Assembly (NCBI RefSeq): GCF_000720455.1
Contig: NZ_JOAK01000029.1
Coordinates: 1 to 64,000 of the forward strand
Reading direction: 5' to 3'
DNA: 64,000 nt
From: Streptomyces virginiae
Lineage (GTDB): Bacteria; Actinomycetota; Actinomycetes; Streptomycetales; Streptomycetaceae
The position numbers were made by a program, and so were the translations under genes. Numbering within the stretch: the first letter of the stretch is position 1; each line of letters starts with the position of its first letter. Shown piece by piece: positions 43,048 through 52,727 of this stretch. The notes below the pieces were generated by a model that saw only the letters and a list, made by a program, of their open reading frames with translations, was not told the origin of the DNA and did not search any database.

Positions 43048-43656
43048 TCAGGGCCAGACCAGGCAGTACGGCTGGTGCCCGGCCTCGTGCAGGCGGTGGC
43101 TGAAATCCTGCCACTCGTGCAGCAGCTGGTAGACGTTGAAGGCGTCGCTCGGGCCGCCGCGGTCGGGGACCGTGGACCAGATGAAGGCGGCCGCGCCCAC
43201 GGACTCCTCGCCGATCCCGCGCAGCGGGTCGACCACCGTCATGGGGAGCTTGACCACCGCGTAGTCGGGGTGCAGGACGACCAGCTCCAGCGGGGGCACC
43301 TTGTGCAGGGGTATGCCCTCGATGCCGGTCAGGACCATCGCGGCCACCGTCTCCGGCTTGATCTTGGTGAAGAGTCCGCCCATGCCGAGCTCGTCGCCGC
43401 CGAGCTCCTCCGGCCGCATCGTCACCGGGACCCGCGCCGCAGTGGCGCCGTCCGGGGCGCCGAAGTACTTGTACGTCACGCCCATGCCGCGGCCCCTGGG
43501 CACGTCCTCCGACGGCGTCGCGGGCTCCGGCACGGCATCGGCCGCCTCGGTGGCGCGCCGGCGGTGCTTGCCCCGGCGGCGGGCCTCGCGGGCTTCGCGG
43601 GCGCGCTGCGGATCGAGGCCGTCCGTACCCTCGCCCGGTCCACCACCGCGTTGCAT
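43048..43656 (-). CDS. Conserved actinobacterial hypothetical protein
   Basis: 202 aa from ATG at 43656. A charged N-terminal part (QRAREAREARRRGKHRRRATEA) precedes a globular domain from about residue 58 (MGVTYKYFGAPDGATAARVPVTMRPEELGGDELGMGG...). Repeated hydrophobic strands (LELVVLHPDYAVVKLPMTVVDP, AAAFIWSTVPDRG) and a C-terminal His-rich helix (HEWQDFSHRLHEAGHQPYCL) follow. Not recognised as a named family. It is divergent from hemL, a common neighbour pair in Streptomyces as far as I recall. The start is uncertain: GGAG is only 2 nt before the ATG, and a later start is possible. Confidence 0.75.
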   Translation of the reverse strand: MQRGGGPGEGTDGLDPQRAREAREARRRGKHRRRATEAADAVPEPATPSEDVPRGRGMGVTYKYFGAPDGATAARVPVTMRPEELGGDELGMGGLFTKIKPETVAAMVLTGIEGIPLHKVPPLELVVLHPDYAVVKLPMTVVDPLRGIGEESVGAAAFIWSTVPDRGGPSDAFNVYQLLHEWQDFSHRLHEAGHQPYCLVWP

Positions 43657-43789
43657 ATCTCCACCCGACTGGTCTTGCTCGCCACGGCCCCGCGGCGCCC
43701 GCCACGCAGCCTGATCATCATGGCAGTGACCTCCCCCGCGGCGACGCGGTGAAACGCCCGCCCGCAAGTCTGTCGCAGCCTCTGAGACC

Positions 43790-45112
43790 ATGGCTGGTGT
43801 GAGCTACCCGTACCCGTATGAAGCCCCAGTTTCGCAGACGCTCTTCGAGCGCGCCTCCCTCGTGACCCCCGGCGGCGTGAACTCTCCCGTGCGCGCCTTC
43901 CGCGCCGTGGGCGGTACGCCCCGGTTCATGGTGTCCGGCACCGGTCCGTACCTCACCGATGCCGACGGTCGCGAGTACGTGGACCTCGTCTGCTCGTGGG
44001 GGCCGATGATCCTCGGCCATTCCCACCCCGAGGTGATCGAGGCCGTCCAGGCCGCCGTCGCCCGCGGTACCTCCTTCGGCACGCCCGGTGAGGGCGAGGT
44101 GGCGCTCGCCGAGGAGATCGTCGCGCGCGTCACACCCGTGGAGCAGGTGCGGCTCGTCTCCTCCGGGACGGAGGCGACCATGTCGGCGATCCGGCTGGCA
44201 CGCGGCTTCACCGGTCGCGCCAAGGTCGTGAAGTTCGCCGGCTGCTACCACGGTCACGTGGACGCGCTGCTCGCCGCCGCCGGTTCCGGGCTCGCCACCT
44301 TCGCGCTGCCGGACACCCCCGGCGTCACGGGTGCGCAGGCCGGAGACACCATCGTGCTCCCCTACAACGACCTCGAAGCGGTCCGGGCGGCCTTCGCCGC
44401 GCACCCCGGCGAGATCGCCTGCGTGATCACCGAGGCCGCGCCCGGCAACATGGGCGTGGTCACCCCCGCCGAGGGCTTCAACCAGGGACTCGCGGACCTC
44501 TGCCGCGAGAACGGCGCGCTCTACATCTCCGACGAGGTCATGACCGGCTTCCGGACCTCCCGCGCCGGCTGGTACGGCATCGACGGGGTCAAGCCCGACC
44601 TGCTGACCTTCGGCAAGGTCATGGGCGGCGGCTTCCCCGCCGCGGCGTTCGGCGGCCGCGCCGACGTCATGGGCCACCTCGCCCCCGCCGGGCCCGTCTA
44701 CCAGGCCGGCACGCTCTCCGGTAACCCCATCGCCACCGCCGCCGGCCTCGCGCAGCTGCGCCTGCTCGACGCGGCCGCGTACGAGAAGGTCGACGCCGTC
44801 TCGGCGCAGATCCAGTCCCTGGTCACCGGGGCGCTCGCGAAGGAGGGCGTGGCGCACCGCCTGCAGACCGCGTCCAACATGTTCTCCGTCTTCTTCACCG
44901 AGGGCGCGGTGCGCGACTACGACGACGCGAAGAAGCAGGAGAGCTTCCGCTTCAACGCGTTCTTCCACTCGATGCTGGCGCAGGGCGTCTACCTGCCGCC
45001 GTCCGCCTTCGAGTCCTGGTTCGTCTCCACCGCCCACGACGACAAGGCGATCGAGCGCGTCGCGGCGGCACTGCCGGCCGCCGCCCGTGCCGCCGCGGAG
45101 GCCACCGCATGA
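43790..45112 (+). CDS. hemL: Glutamate-1-semialdehyde 2,1-aminomutase
   Basis: 440 aa PLP enzyme that converts glutamate-1-semialdehyde to 5-aminolevulinate, the last step of the C5 route to haem. Signature [19 protein letters not shown] at the start, [20 protein letters not shown] (phosphate-binding), and the PLP lysine in [19 protein letters not shown] near residue 275. Full length. ATG at 43790, or GTG at 43799 (MSYPYPYE). It overlaps the phosphatase gene as ATGA. The cytochrome c biogenesis genes 2 kb on use its product. Confidence 0.96.
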   Translation: MAGVSYPYPYEAPVSQTLFERASLVTPGGVNSPVRAFRAVGGTPRFMVSGTGPYLTDADGREYVDLVCSWGPMILGHSHPEVIEAVQAAVARGTSFGTPGEGEVALAEEIVARVTPVEQVRLVSSGTEATMSAIRLARGFTGRAKVVKFAGCYHGHVDALLAAAGSGLATFALPDTPGVTGAQAGDTIVLPYNDLEAVRAAFAAHPGEIACVITEAAPGNMGVVTPAEGFNQGLADLCRENGALYISDEVMTGFRTSRAGWYGIDGVKPDLLTFGKVMGGGFPAAAFGGRADVMGHLAPAGPVYQAGTLSGNPIATAAGLAQLRLLDAAAYEKVDAVSAQIQSLVTGALAKEGVAHRLQTASNMFSVFFTEGAVRDYDDAKKQESFRFNAFFHSMLAQGVYLPPSAFESWFVSTAHDDKAIERVAAALPAAARAAAEATA

Positions 45113-45807
45113 GCAACGACGGACGCGACGCGAAGTCCGACCTCACCGTCGTGCACCTGGTGCGCCACGGCGAGGTGCACAACCCGGACGGGGTCCTGTA
45201 CGGACGCCGCGAGGGCTACCACCTCTCCGAGCTGGGCCGCCAGATGGCGGACCGGGTCGCCGAGCACCTGAAGAGCCGGGACATCGCCTACGTGGTGTCC
45301 TCCCCGCTGGAGCGGGCGCAGGAGACGGCCGAGCCGATCGCCAAGGCCCACGGCCTGGACCTGGCGACGGACCGGCGGCTGCTGGAGGCGGAGAACGTCT
45401 TCGAGGGCAAGACCTTCGGCGTCGGCGACGGCGCGCTGCGCAAGCCCGGCAACTGGAAGCACCTGACGAACCCGTTCAAGCCCTCCTGGGGCGAGCCGTA
45501 CGTCGAGCAGGTGGTCCGGATGATGAGCGCGCTGGAGGCGGCGCGCGACGCGGCCCGCGGCCGGGAGGCGGTGGCGGTCAGCCACCAGCTGCCGATCTGG
45601 ATCGTGCGCAGCTTCGCGGAGAAGCGCCGGCTGTGGCACGACCCGCGCCGCCGGCAGTGCACCCTCGCGTCCCTGACGTCCTTCACCTTCCAGGGCGACA
45701 GGCTCGTGTCGGTGGGCTACAGCGAGCCTGCCCGGGACCTGGTCCCGGCCCACCTGCTGGCCGGCGCCAAGCCGGTCAAGGGCGCCTCCAAGGCGTTCGG
45801 CGCCTGA
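45109..45807 (+). CDS. Histidine phosphatase family protein
   Basis: 232 aa. Phosphoglycerate-mutase-like fold: catalytic [11 protein letters not shown] (RHG motif at about 19-21), [11 protein letters not shown] with the second Arg, the Glu-rich [10 protein letters not shown], and the second catalytic His in AVSHQLPIW. The substrate is unknown; it is coupled to hemL (ATGA overlap), as in other Streptomyces. The tail [14 protein letters not shown] is flexible. Cytosolic. Confidence 0.93.
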   Translation: MSNDGRDAKSDLTVVHLVRHGEVHNPDGVLYGRREGYHLSELGRQMADRVAEHLKSRDIAYVVSSPLERAQETAEPIAKAHGLDLATDRRLLEAENVFEGKTFGVGDGALRKPGNWKHLTNPFKPSWGEPYVEQVVRMMSALEAARDAARGREAVAVSHQLPIWIVRSFAEKRRLWHDPRRRQCTLASLTSFTFQGDRLVSVGYSEPARDLVPAHLLAGAKPVKGASKAFGA

Positions 45808-45996
45808 TCCGCGCCCGGTCCGCGCCCGGTCCGGGTCTGATCCGACGGTTCCGACGGTCTGTTACGGACCGTTACAGGTCTGTCTAATTAAATACAAGAT
45901 GCGCGGGAATCACCGTGTCAGCACACATGTCCGGTCAACTTGTCCGTTTATATGGACTTTGGGTCGGGGCGTGTTGACGACGAGGGGGACGGTGAC

Positions 45997-47232
45997 ATGC
46001 GCGACAACAGGGGAGTCAGTCGGAGGGGGCTGCTGGGACTGGGGCTTGGCGCCGCGGCCGCGATGGGAGTCGCCGGCTGCGGTCTGCCCGACGTCTCCGG
46101 TCCCGGCGCTCCCGGACCCGTGAAGAACCCGGAGCCCGGCGAGAAGCCGCCGGCCAGGCCCATCGGTGACGGCTCCACCGCCGACACCGGCCCGCAGCCC
46201 CACCAGCCCGACCGGCCCGTGCCGCTCCAGCCGGGCGAGACGCCGCCGCAGTTCGTCGTCTTCAGCTGGGACGGCGCGGGGGAGATCGGCAACGGCCTCT
46301 TCCCGCGCTTCCTCAAGCTCGCCAAGGACCACGGCGCGGCCATGACCTTCTTCCTCTCCGGGCTCTATCTCCTGCCCGAGTCGAAGCGGCACCTCTATCG
46401 GCCGCCCAACAACCCCGTCGGCGCATCCGACATCGGCTACCTCAAGGACGAGAACGTCCGGGCCACCCTGAAGTACGTCCGTGAGGCGTGGCTCGACGGG
46501 CACGAGGTGGGCACGCACTTCAACGGCCACTTCTGCGGGGGCCCCGGCTCCGTCGCCCGGTGGACCCCGGACGACTGGCGGAGCGAGATCGACCAGGCCG
46601 TGTCCTTCGTCACAAACTGGCGCACCAACACCGGCTTCACCGACGTGGAACCGCTGCCCTTCGACTACCGCAAGGAGCTGGCCGGCTCCCGCACCCCCTG
46701 CCTCCTCGGCCGGGACAACCTCCTGCCGACCGCCCAGGAGCTGGGCTGGCGCTACGACTCCGGCTCGCCCGGCGGCCTCCAGGTGTGGCCCGTACGCAGG
46801 TCGGGCGTCTGGGACCTGCCGCTGCAGTCCCTGCCCTTCCCCGGGCACTCCTTCGAGGTGCTGTCGATGGACTACAACATCCTCGCCAACCAGTCGAAGA
46901 ACACCACGCAGGGCGTGCCCGCCAACTACCCGGCCTGGCGCGCCCAGGCCACCGCCACCTACCTCGGCGGCTTCCGCCGGGCCTACGAGACCAACCGCGC
47001 ACCCCTTTTCATCGGCAACCACTTCGAGGAGTGGAACGGCGGCATCTACATGGACGCGGTCGAGGAAGCGCTCAAGGGCATGGCGGACAAAAGGGATGTA
47101 CGGCTCGTATCCTTCCGCCAGTTCACCGACTGGCTGGACGCCCAGGACCCCAAGGTGCTCGCCAAACTGCGCACCCTCGGCCCCGGCCAGTCACCGACCG
47201 GTGGCTGGAACACGTACCTCACGGCCGCCTGA
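45997..47232 (+). CDS. Tat-exported lipoprotein with polysaccharide-deacetylase-like domain
   Basis: 411 aa. Twin-arginine signal VSRRGLLGLGLGAAAAMG ending in lipobox VAGC (Cys about 28), then a Pro-rich linker to about 85. The catalytic-fold domain (about 85-395) opens with FVVFSWDGAGEIGNGLFPRFLKLAKDHGAAMTFFLSG. The usual Asp-Asp pair of NodB motif 1 is Asp-Gly here, while EVGTHFNGHF keeps the two His ligands. It may therefore be a divergent or inactive deacetylase. ATG at 45997 has GAGGGGG 8 nt upstream. The gene stands alone before the cytochrome c cluster. Confidence 0.85.
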   Translation: MRDNRGVSRRGLLGLGLGAAAAMGVAGCGLPDVSGPGAPGPVKNPEPGEKPPARPIGDGSTADTGPQPHQPDRPVPLQPGETPPQFVVFSWDGAGEIGNGLFPRFLKLAKDHGAAMTFFLSGLYLLPESKRHLYRPPNNPVGASDIGYLKDENVRATLKYVREAWLDGHEVGTHFNGHFCGGPGSVARWTPDDWRSEIDQAVSFVTNWRTNTGFTDVEPLPFDYRKELAGSRTPCLLGRDNLLPTAQELGWRYDSGSPGGLQVWPVRRSGVWDLPLQSLPFPGHSFEVLSMDYNILANQSKNTTQGVPANYPAWRAQATATYLGGFRRAYETNRAPLFIGNHFEEWNGGIYMDAVEEALKGMADKRDVRLVSFRQFTDWLDAQDPKVLAKLRTLGPGQSPTGGWNTYLTAA

Positions 47233-47262
47233 CCGGGTACTGCCCATCCTCTGACCAGGGCA

Positions 47263-47292
47263 TTGACATCGGCGCGGGGGGCGCGGTAGATC
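47263..47292 (+). promoter_or_regulatory. Sigma-70-type (HrdB) promoter of the cytochrome c cluster
   Basis: TTGACA (47263-47268), 18-nt spacer, TAGATC (47287-47292). The expected start of transcription is near 47300, leaving a short leader before the TlpA-like gene at 47321. The next four genes are tightly spaced and likely belong to this transcript. Confidence 0.72.
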
Positions 47293-47320
47293 GCGGAACC
47301 ACTCATGCGAAACTTTTCAC

Positions 47321-47947
47321 ATGAGCCTTAGCCGCGCCCCCCGACGCCGCTCGACCGGCGGCCGCGCCCTCCTGCTGACCGCGGTGACCCTCACCGGCGC
47401 CCTCGCCCTCACGGCGTGCACCGGTGCGGACAGCGGCAAGCCGACCGGCAGCGGCGGGAACTACGTCACGGGCGCGAAGGGTGTCTCCACCGCCGCCAAG
47501 GGCGAGCGCACCGAGGCCCCCAAGCTCGACGGCGAGACCGTCGAAGGCAAGACGCTCGACACCACCGCCCTCAAGGGCAAGGTCGTCGTCCTCAACGTGT
47601 GGGGCTCGTGGTGCCCGCCGTGCCGCGCCGAGGCCCCGTCGTTCGCGAAGGTCTCCAAGGAACTCGCCGACGCCGGCAAGGACGTCGTCTTCGTCGGCGT
47701 CAACGTCCGCGACAACAGCAAGCAGAACGCCGCCTCCTTCGAGGAGACCTTCGGGATCACCTACCCGAGCCTCTACGACCCCGACGGCAAGCTGCTGCTG
47801 CGCTTCCCCAAGGGCAGCCTCAACCCGAACGCCATCCCGTCCACGCTCGTCCTGGACCGGGAGGGCAAGATCGCGGCGCGCACCCTCGCCCCCCTCGGCG
47901 AGGAGCAGCTGCGCTCGATGATCGACCCCGTCCTCGCGGAGCAGTGA
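47321..47947 (+). CDS. TlpA/ResA-family thiol-disulfide lipoprotein
   Basis: 208 aa. Lipoprotein signal ([17 protein letters not shown], Cys about 33), then a thioredoxin fold with [17 protein letters not shown]: active site WCPPC at about 97-101, and cis-Pro in [10 protein letters not shown]. It reduces the haem-binding Cys pair of apocytochrome c outside the membrane, receiving electrons from CcdA encoded next. First gene of the System II cluster, with a good promoter just upstream. Confidence 0.93.
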   Translation: MSLSRAPRRRSTGGRALLLTAVTLTGALALTACTGADSGKPTGSGGNYVTGAKGVSTAAKGERTEAPKLDGETVEGKTLDTTALKGKVVVLNVWGSWCPPCRAEAPSFAKVSKELADAGKDVVFVGVNVRDNSKQNAASFEETFGITYPSLYDPDGKLLLRFPKGSLNPNAIPSTLVLDREGKIAARTLAPLGEEQLRSMIDPVLAEQ

Positions 47948-47951
47948 CCTC

Positions 47952-48725
47952 GTGGTCCCGTACGTCCTCGCCGCCGAGGCCACCGGTGTGAACGAGACGG
48001 TGCTGAACGGCGCGCTGCTCCTCGCACTGCCGATCGCGCTCCTCGCCGGTCTGGTCTCCTTCTTCTCTCCCTGCGTGCTGCCGCTCGTCCCCGGCTACCT
48101 CTCCTACGTGACCGGCGTCAGCGGCGCCGACCTCGCCGAGGCCCGCCGCGGGCGGATGCTGGCGGGCGCGCTCCTGTTCATCGCCGGCTTCACCGCCGTC
48201 TTCGTCTCCACCGGCGCGCTCTTCGGGTACTTCGGCGAGACCCTCCGGGAGAACAACGAGATCATCTCCCGCGTCCTGGGCGGCGTGGTGATCGTCATGG
48301 GCCTCTTCTTCATGGGGGCCATCCCGGGTCTGACGATGCGGGAGTTCCGCTTCCACCGGAAGCCGACCGCGGGCCTGCTCGGCGCGCCCCTGCTCGGCGT
48401 GCTCTTCGGCGTCGGATGGACCCCCTGCATGGGCCCGACCCTCGCCGCCGTCACCACCCTCTCCCTCGACCAGGCGAGCGCCGGCCGCGGCGCCCTGCTG
48501 ACCGTGGTCTACTGCCTGGGCCTCGGTGTGCCCTTCATCCTCGCCGCCCTCGCCTTCCGCAAGGCGCTCGGCGCGTTCGGCTGGGTGAAGAAGCACTACG
48601 CGTGGGTGATGCGCATCGGCGGCGGCATGCTGATCCTGACCGGACTGCTGCTCGTCACAGGAATGTGGGACAGCATCGTCAGCGACATGCAGAGCTGGAC
48701 CCAAACCTTCACGGTGGGGATCTGA
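47952..48725 (+). CDS. ccdA: CcdA-family cytochrome c biogenesis membrane protein
   Basis: 257 aa, six hydrophobic helices. The two redox Cys are in [17 protein letters not shown] (about residue 42) and [11 protein letters not shown] (about 157), the DsbD-beta/CcdA hallmark. It passes electrons from cytosolic thioredoxin to the extracellular TlpA-like protein. GTG at 47952, 4 bp after the TlpA stop; the ribosome site is weak, which fits translational coupling. Confidence 0.93.
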   Translation: MVPYVLAAEATGVNETVLNGALLLALPIALLAGLVSFFSPCVLPLVPGYLSYVTGVSGADLAEARRGRMLAGALLFIAGFTAVFVSTGALFGYFGETLRENNEIISRVLGGVVIVMGLFFMGAIPGLTMREFRFHRKPTAGLLGAPLLGVLFGVGWTPCMGPTLAAVTTLSLDQASAGRGALLTVVYCLGLGVPFILAALAFRKALGAFGWVKKHYAWVMRIGGGMLILTGLLLVTGMWDSIVSDMQSWTQTFTVGI

Positions 48726-48738
48726 GGACTTAACGGAC

Positions 48739-50466
48739 ATGAGTACGACAGACAAAGCGTCCACCGAGGCGTCGCACGAGCCCGCCGAGTCCGCCGATCC
48801 CGGCGACTCCGCCGCCCTCGGCGACGCGGGCGCCCAGCTCTCCACCGCACCCGTCGAGGACCGCGGTCCCGTCGGCATCGGCGTGATCGGCTGGGCCCGC
48901 TGGTTCTGGCGGCAGCTCACCTCCATGCGGGTGGCGCTGATCCTGCTCTTCCTGCTGTCGCTGGGCGCCATCCCCGGCTCCCTCGTGCCGCAGACCAACG
49001 TCGACGCGCTGAAGGTCGCGGAGTGGAAGGACGAGCACTCCTCCTACGTCGCCGTCGCCGACGCGCTCCAGCTCTTCGACGTCTACAGCTCGGTGTGGTT
49101 CTCCGCGATCTACCTGCTGCTGTTCATCTCGCTGATCGGCTGCATCATCCCGCGCGCCTGGCAGTTCGTCGGCCAGCTGCGCGGCCGCCCGCCGGGCGCC
49201 CCCAAGCGGCTCGACCGGCTGCCCGCCCACACCACCTGGAGCACCGGGAAGACCCCGGAGGAGGTCCTCGCGCTCGCCAAGTCGCTCCTCGGCGAGCGGC
49301 GCTTCCGTACCGAGGCGGGCACCGACCACGTCGCGGCCGAGAAGGGCTACCTCCGCGAGGCCGGGAACCTGATCTTCCACGTCTCGCTGATCGTGATGCT
49401 GGTGGCCTTCGCCTGGGGCCAGTACTTCAAGTCCGAGGGCGGCAAGCTGGTCCTGCGCGGCAGCGGCTTCTCGAACACCCTCACCCAGTACGACGACTTC
49501 AAGCCCGGCACGCTCTTCCACCCGGACGACCTGCCGCCGTTCAGCTTCACGCTGGACCGGTTCGACGCCACCTACGAGATGTCCGGCCCGCAGCGCGGCA
49601 CCCCGCGCGACTTCAAGGCGTACGTCACCTTCCGCGACGGCGCGCACGGCGCACCGCAGAAGCGCGAGATCCAGGTCAACAAGCCCCTTGAGGTCGACGG
49701 GTCCAAGATCTACCTGCTCGGCCACGGCTACGCGCCGATCATCTCGGTGACCGATCCCACCGGGAAGGTGATCTACAAGGACGCCGTCCCGGTCCTCCCG
49801 CAGGACGGCAACCTCACCTCCACCGGAGCCATCAAGGTCACCGACGGCTACAAGGACAAGGACGGCAAGAGCGAGCAGCTCGGCTTCAACGCCGTCTTCG
49901 TGCCGACCTTCGCCGGCGAGGGCATGGGCACGATGTTCTCGCAGTTCCCCGCCCCCCTGAACCCGAAGCTCATGCTCAACGCCTTCCACGGCAGCCTCGG
50001 CGTCGACTCGGGTCTGCCGCAGAACGTCTACCGGCTCGACACCACCAAGCTGGTGCCGTTCAAGGACGAGTCGGGCCAGCAGTTCAAGCAGAAGCTGGCG
50101 CCCGGCGACACGATGACCCTGCCGAACGGCGCGGGCACCGTGAAGTTCGAGGGCATCGAGCGGTGGGCCACCTTCTCCGTCACCCACCAGCCCGGCAGCG
50201 GCCTCGCTCTCGGGGGCGCGATCGCCGCCATCGCGGGCCTCGCCGGATCGCTGTTCATCCAGCGCCGCCGGATCTGGGTCCGCGCGGTGACCGGCAAGGA
50301 CGGCGTCACCGTCGTCGAGATGGCGGGCCTGGGCCGCAGCGAGTCCGCCCGGCTCCCGGAGGAACTGGCGGACCTCGCCGCCACGCTGCACCAGCAGGCG
50401 CCGAGCGCGCCGACCGCACCTGCCGAACCACGTGTCGAAGAAACCCCTGAAGGAGAGCGCGGATGA
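48739..50466 (+). CDS. resB: Cytochrome c biogenesis protein ResB (CcsB/Ccs1-like)
   Basis: 575 aa. Helices near the N-terminus (WRQLTSMRVALILLFLLSLGAIPGS, then VWFSAIYLLLFISLIGCIIPRAWQFV) and the family RW.Q..SM start, a third helix (LIFHVSLIVMLVAFAWG), a large extracellular beta domain, and a last helix near LGGAIAAIAGLAGSLFIQRRRIWV. It forms the System II haem-export and ligation complex with the CcsA-like protein encoded next. The end overlaps the ccsB start by 4 nt (ATGA). Confidence 0.93.
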   Translation: MSTTDKASTEASHEPAESADPGDSAALGDAGAQLSTAPVEDRGPVGIGVIGWARWFWRQLTSMRVALILLFLLSLGAIPGSLVPQTNVDALKVAEWKDEHSSYVAVADALQLFDVYSSVWFSAIYLLLFISLIGCIIPRAWQFVGQLRGRPPGAPKRLDRLPAHTTWSTGKTPEEVLALAKSLLGERRFRTEAGTDHVAAEKGYLREAGNLIFHVSLIVMLVAFAWGQYFKSEGGKLVLRGSGFSNTLTQYDDFKPGTLFHPDDLPPFSFTLDRFDATYEMSGPQRGTPRDFKAYVTFRDGAHGAPQKREIQVNKPLEVDGSKIYLLGHGYAPIISVTDPTGKVIYKDAVPVLPQDGNLTSTGAIKVTDGYKDKDGKSEQLGFNAVFVPTFAGEGMGTMFSQFPAPLNPKLMLNAFHGSLGVDSGLPQNVYRLDTTKLVPFKDESGQQFKQKLAPGDTMTLPNGAGTVKFEGIERWATFSVTHQPGSGLALGGAIAAIAGLAGSLFIQRRRIWVRAVTGKDGVTVVEMAGLGRSESARLPEELADLAATLHQQAPSAPTAPAEPRVEETPEGERG

Positions 50467-51545
50467 CGCCGCTCGCAGCCGCAGCCAACGAGAACCTGGC
50501 TCAGATCAGCAACTACCTGGTCTATTCGTCGATGGCGGTCTACACGCTCGCCTTCTTCGCGCACATCGCCGAGTGGACCTTCGGCAGCCGCAGCAAGGTG
50601 GCCCGTACGGCCGCCGCGCTCACCGGCGCCGAGGCGGCCTCGGCGCCGGCCGTGCAGGTGCGGGGCAAGGGCGGGGCCACCGCGGTCCTCGACCGGCCGA
50701 AGGTCACCACCCGCTCCGGCGCCGGCACCCGTGACGTACCCGACGGCCCCGGCGCCGCCGGCGGCACCGTGCAGGGCGACCTGTACGGCCGGATCGCGGT
50801 CTCGCTGACCGCGCTCGCCTTCCTCGTCGAGGCGGCCGGAGTCGTCGCCCGCGCGATGTCGGTCGAGCGTGCCCCCTGGGGCAACATGTACGAGTTCTCG
50901 ATCACCTTCTCCACGGTGGCCGTCGGCACGTACCTGGCGCTCCTCGCCCTGAAGAAGAACGTCCGCTGGATGGGCCTGATCCTGGTCACCACCGTCCTGC
51001 TGGACCTCGGCATCGCCGTCACCTGGCTCTACACCGACAGCGACCAGCTGGTCCCGGCCCTGCACTCGTACTGGCTGTGGATCCACGTCTCCACCGCCAT
51101 CTTCTGCGGCGCCGTCTTCTACCTCGGCGCGGCCGGCGCGGTCCTGTACCTCTTCCGCGACTCCTACGAGGCCAAGCTCGCCGGCGGCGGCAAGCCCGGC
51201 AGGATCGCCTCCTCCGTCCTGGAGCGGCTGCCCTCGGCGGCCTCCCTGGACAAGTTCTCCTACCGCATCAACGCGGCCGTCTTCCCGCTGTGGACCTTCA
51301 CGATCATCGCGGGCGCGATCTGGGCCGGCGACGCCTGGGGCCGCTACTGGGGCTGGGACCCCAAGGAGGTCTGGTCCTTCGTGACCTGGGTGGCGTACGC
51401 CTGCTACCTGCACGCCCGCGCGACCGCCGGCTGGAAGGGCCGCAAGGCCGCCTACCTGGCGCTCTTCGCCTTCGCCTGCTGGATCTGGAACTACTACGGC
51501 GTGAACATCCTGCTCAGCGGCAAGCACTCGTACGCGGGCGTCTGA
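50463..51545 (+). CDS. ccsB: Cytochrome c biogenesis protein CcsB (CcsA/ResC type)
   Basis: 360 aa. Multi-helix protein; the haem-handling WWD-type motif is YWGWDPKEVWSFVTW at about 295-309, preceded by conserved His residues (LHSYWLWIHV). It presents haem to apocytochrome c on the outer face. A Gly/Ala-rich cytosolic loop (about 50-105) is an actinobacterial insertion. ATG at 50463 overlaps resB. Confidence 0.94.
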   Translation: MTPLAAAANENLAQISNYLVYSSMAVYTLAFFAHIAEWTFGSRSKVARTAAALTGAEAASAPAVQVRGKGGATAVLDRPKVTTRSGAGTRDVPDGPGAAGGTVQGDLYGRIAVSLTALAFLVEAAGVVARAMSVERAPWGNMYEFSITFSTVAVGTYLALLALKKNVRWMGLILVTTVLLDLGIAVTWLYTDSDQLVPALHSYWLWIHVSTAIFCGAVFYLGAAGAVLYLFRDSYEAKLAGGGKPGRIASSVLERLPSAASLDKFSYRINAAVFPLWTFTIIAGAIWAGDAWGRYWGWDPKEVWSFVTWVAYACYLHARATAGWKGRKAAYLALFAFACWIWNYYGVNILLSGKHSYAGV

Positions 51546-51570
51546 CCGGCGGGAGTGGGACGCTGGTGGC

Positions 51571-52086
51571 ATGTCCCTCGTGAGCCATGCCACCAGCGAA
51601 CGGCGCGGCGAGAACCACTGGCTGCTCCGCTTCGAGCTGCACCTGCCGTACGCCTACGAGGCCCTCTGGCACGCCCTGACCACGCCCGACGGGCTGCGCG
51701 GCTGGCTGGCCGCGGCCGACGTCCTGGAGCGGCACCTCGGCGGGGCCGTCACGCTGCGCTGGCTGAACACCGGGACCGTGGTGAGCGGCCACGTCTCGGC
51801 CTGGGACGTGGAGCGCGTCGCCGAGTACACGGTGAGCGGGCACGGCCGGATCCGCTTCCACCTGGAGGCCGTCGGCACCGACTCGACGGTCATCCGGTTC
51901 GTGAACGAACGCGGCGGGTCCGACGAGGAGCGCCTCGACTGCCTGGCCGGCTGGCACGAGCACTTCGAGCTGCTGGACGCCGCCCTGGCCGGACGCCCGA
52001 CGGACTGGTCCGCCTGGACGGACACCCGCTGGGCACAGCTGCGCGACTCGTACGCGTCCTTCACCCGGGCCCGCAAGGCCTCCTGA
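51571..52086 (+). CDS. SRPBCC (START-like) domain protein
   Basis: 171 aa. AHSA1-like fold: FELHLPYAYEALWHALTTPDGLRGWLAAADVLERHLGGAVTLRW, then GHGRIRFHLEAVGTDSTVIRFVNE and a C-terminal helix GWHEHFELLDAAL. It binds a hydrophobic ligand of unknown identity; bacterial AHSA1-like members are often stress- or regulation-linked. ATG at 51571. It follows ccsB by 25 bp and could share its transcript. Confidence 0.85.
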   Translation: MSLVSHATSERRGENHWLLRFELHLPYAYEALWHALTTPDGLRGWLAAADVLERHLGGAVTLRWLNTGTVVSGHVSAWDVERVAEYTVSGHGRIRFHLEAVGTDSTVIRFVNERGGSDEERLDCLAGWHEHFELLDAALAGRPTDWSAWTDTRWAQLRDSYASFTRARKAS

Positions 52087-52120
52087 GGCCTCCTGAGGCC
52101 TCCAGAGGCCTCCTGAGGTC
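52077..52120. repeat. 10-bp tandem repeat (GGCCTCCTGA), about four copies
   Basis: Copies run tip-to-tail from the last codons of the SRPBCC gene into the intergenic region; the third carries CCAGA. Each unit contains the self-complementary CCTCxxGAGG, so the run can form hairpins. It probably arose by slippage. Confidence 0.8.
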
Positions 52121-52121
52121 C

Positions 52122-52146
52122 GGGCCCGGGTTCGAGCCCCGGGGCC
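52122..52146. terminator. GC-rich hairpin between convergent genes
   Basis: GGGCCCGGG-TTCGAG-CCCCGGGGCC, with one unpaired base, lies between the SRPBCC and MarR genes. Placement favours a bidirectional terminator. Confidence 0.55.
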
Positions 52147-52150
52147 GCGT

Positions 52151-52633
52151 TCACCACACCGGGCGCAGCGGAGGCAGCCCGTCCGCTCCGTGGAGCGCGC
52201 GCACGACGCGGGACAGTTCCCGGCGCAGGGCGCCGACGTCGGCGCTGCCCGCGAGCTCCGCCTCCAGTTCGTGCAGGACGCGGCCCGCCACGAAGAGGTG
52301 CTGCCGGGCCGCCGGGGTCAGGACGACCAGCTTGCGGCGGCCGCCCTCCGGGTGCGGCTCGCGGCGTACGTAGCCGCGCCTCTCCAGGTCGTCCACGATC
52401 TGCCCGGCCGCCTGTTTCGTCACCCCGAGCCGCTCGGCGAGCTCGGTGGCGGTGGCGCCGTCGCCCTTCAGGGCCTGGAAGGCCATGCCGTGCACGGGGC
52501 GCAGGTCCGCGTATCCCACCTCGGCCAGGCGCCGGGTGAACTCGCCCAGCACCAGCTGGAAGCCCAGGCCGAGCAGGAAGGTCAGCTCGACGCCCTCGTC
52601 CGGGCCGTTCCACGTCACGTCGTCTCTCGTCAC
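52151..52633 (-). CDS. MarR family transcriptional regulator
   Basis: 160 aa. Winged HTH: LRPVHGMAFQALKGDGATATELAERLGVTKQAAGQIVDDLERRGYVRREPHPEGGRRKLVVLTPAA. GTG at 52633 gives the N-terminus VTRDDVTWNGPDEGVELTFLL. It is divergent from the cupin gene, with a perfect 12-bp inverted repeat between them; the regulator probably represses both itself and the cupin gene. The ligand is unknown. Confidence 0.93.
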   Translation of the reverse strand: MTRDDVTWNGPDEGVELTFLLGLGFQLVLGEFTRRLAEVGYADLRPVHGMAFQALKGDGATATELAERLGVTKQAAGQIVDDLERRGYVRREPHPEGGRRKLVVLTPAARQHLFVAGRVLHELEAELAGSADVGALRRELSRVVRALHGADGLPPLRPVW

Positions 52634-52659
52634 GCAAATATGGTGACACGGCCGAGTCA

Positions 52660-52690
52660 AGCTGCTTTACTTCATGTGAGTAAAGCAGCT
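52660..52690. promoter_or_regulatory. MarR operator candidate (12-bp perfect inverted repeat)
   Basis: AGCTGCTTTACT-TCATGTG-AGTAAAGCAGCT. A further copy of the CTTTACTCA half lies directly after it (52689-52697), giving a third half-site. The repeat covers the centre of the divergent MarR/cupin promoter region, 27 nt from the MarR start and 38 nt from the cupin start. Confidence 0.85.
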
Positions 52691-52727
52691 TTACTCATTC
52701 GACCGCTCTCAGAGACGAGGACTCGCC

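Noticed and set aside
42774..43103. 109-aa plus-strand frame upstream of the hypothetical gene
   Set aside because: Composition is random Arg/Gly/Ala and it runs into the supported minus-strand gene.
45853..45872. ACGGTC-TGTTACG-GACCGT hairpin after the phosphatase gene
   Set aside because: Only 6 bp and no clear partner site, so it was not called as operator or terminator.
52126..52142. CCGGG-TTCGAGC-CCCGG resembles a tRNA T-arm
   Set aside because: No acceptor, D or anticodon arms fit upstream; that DNA is the GGCCTCCTGA repeat. It is read as part of a terminator hairpin.
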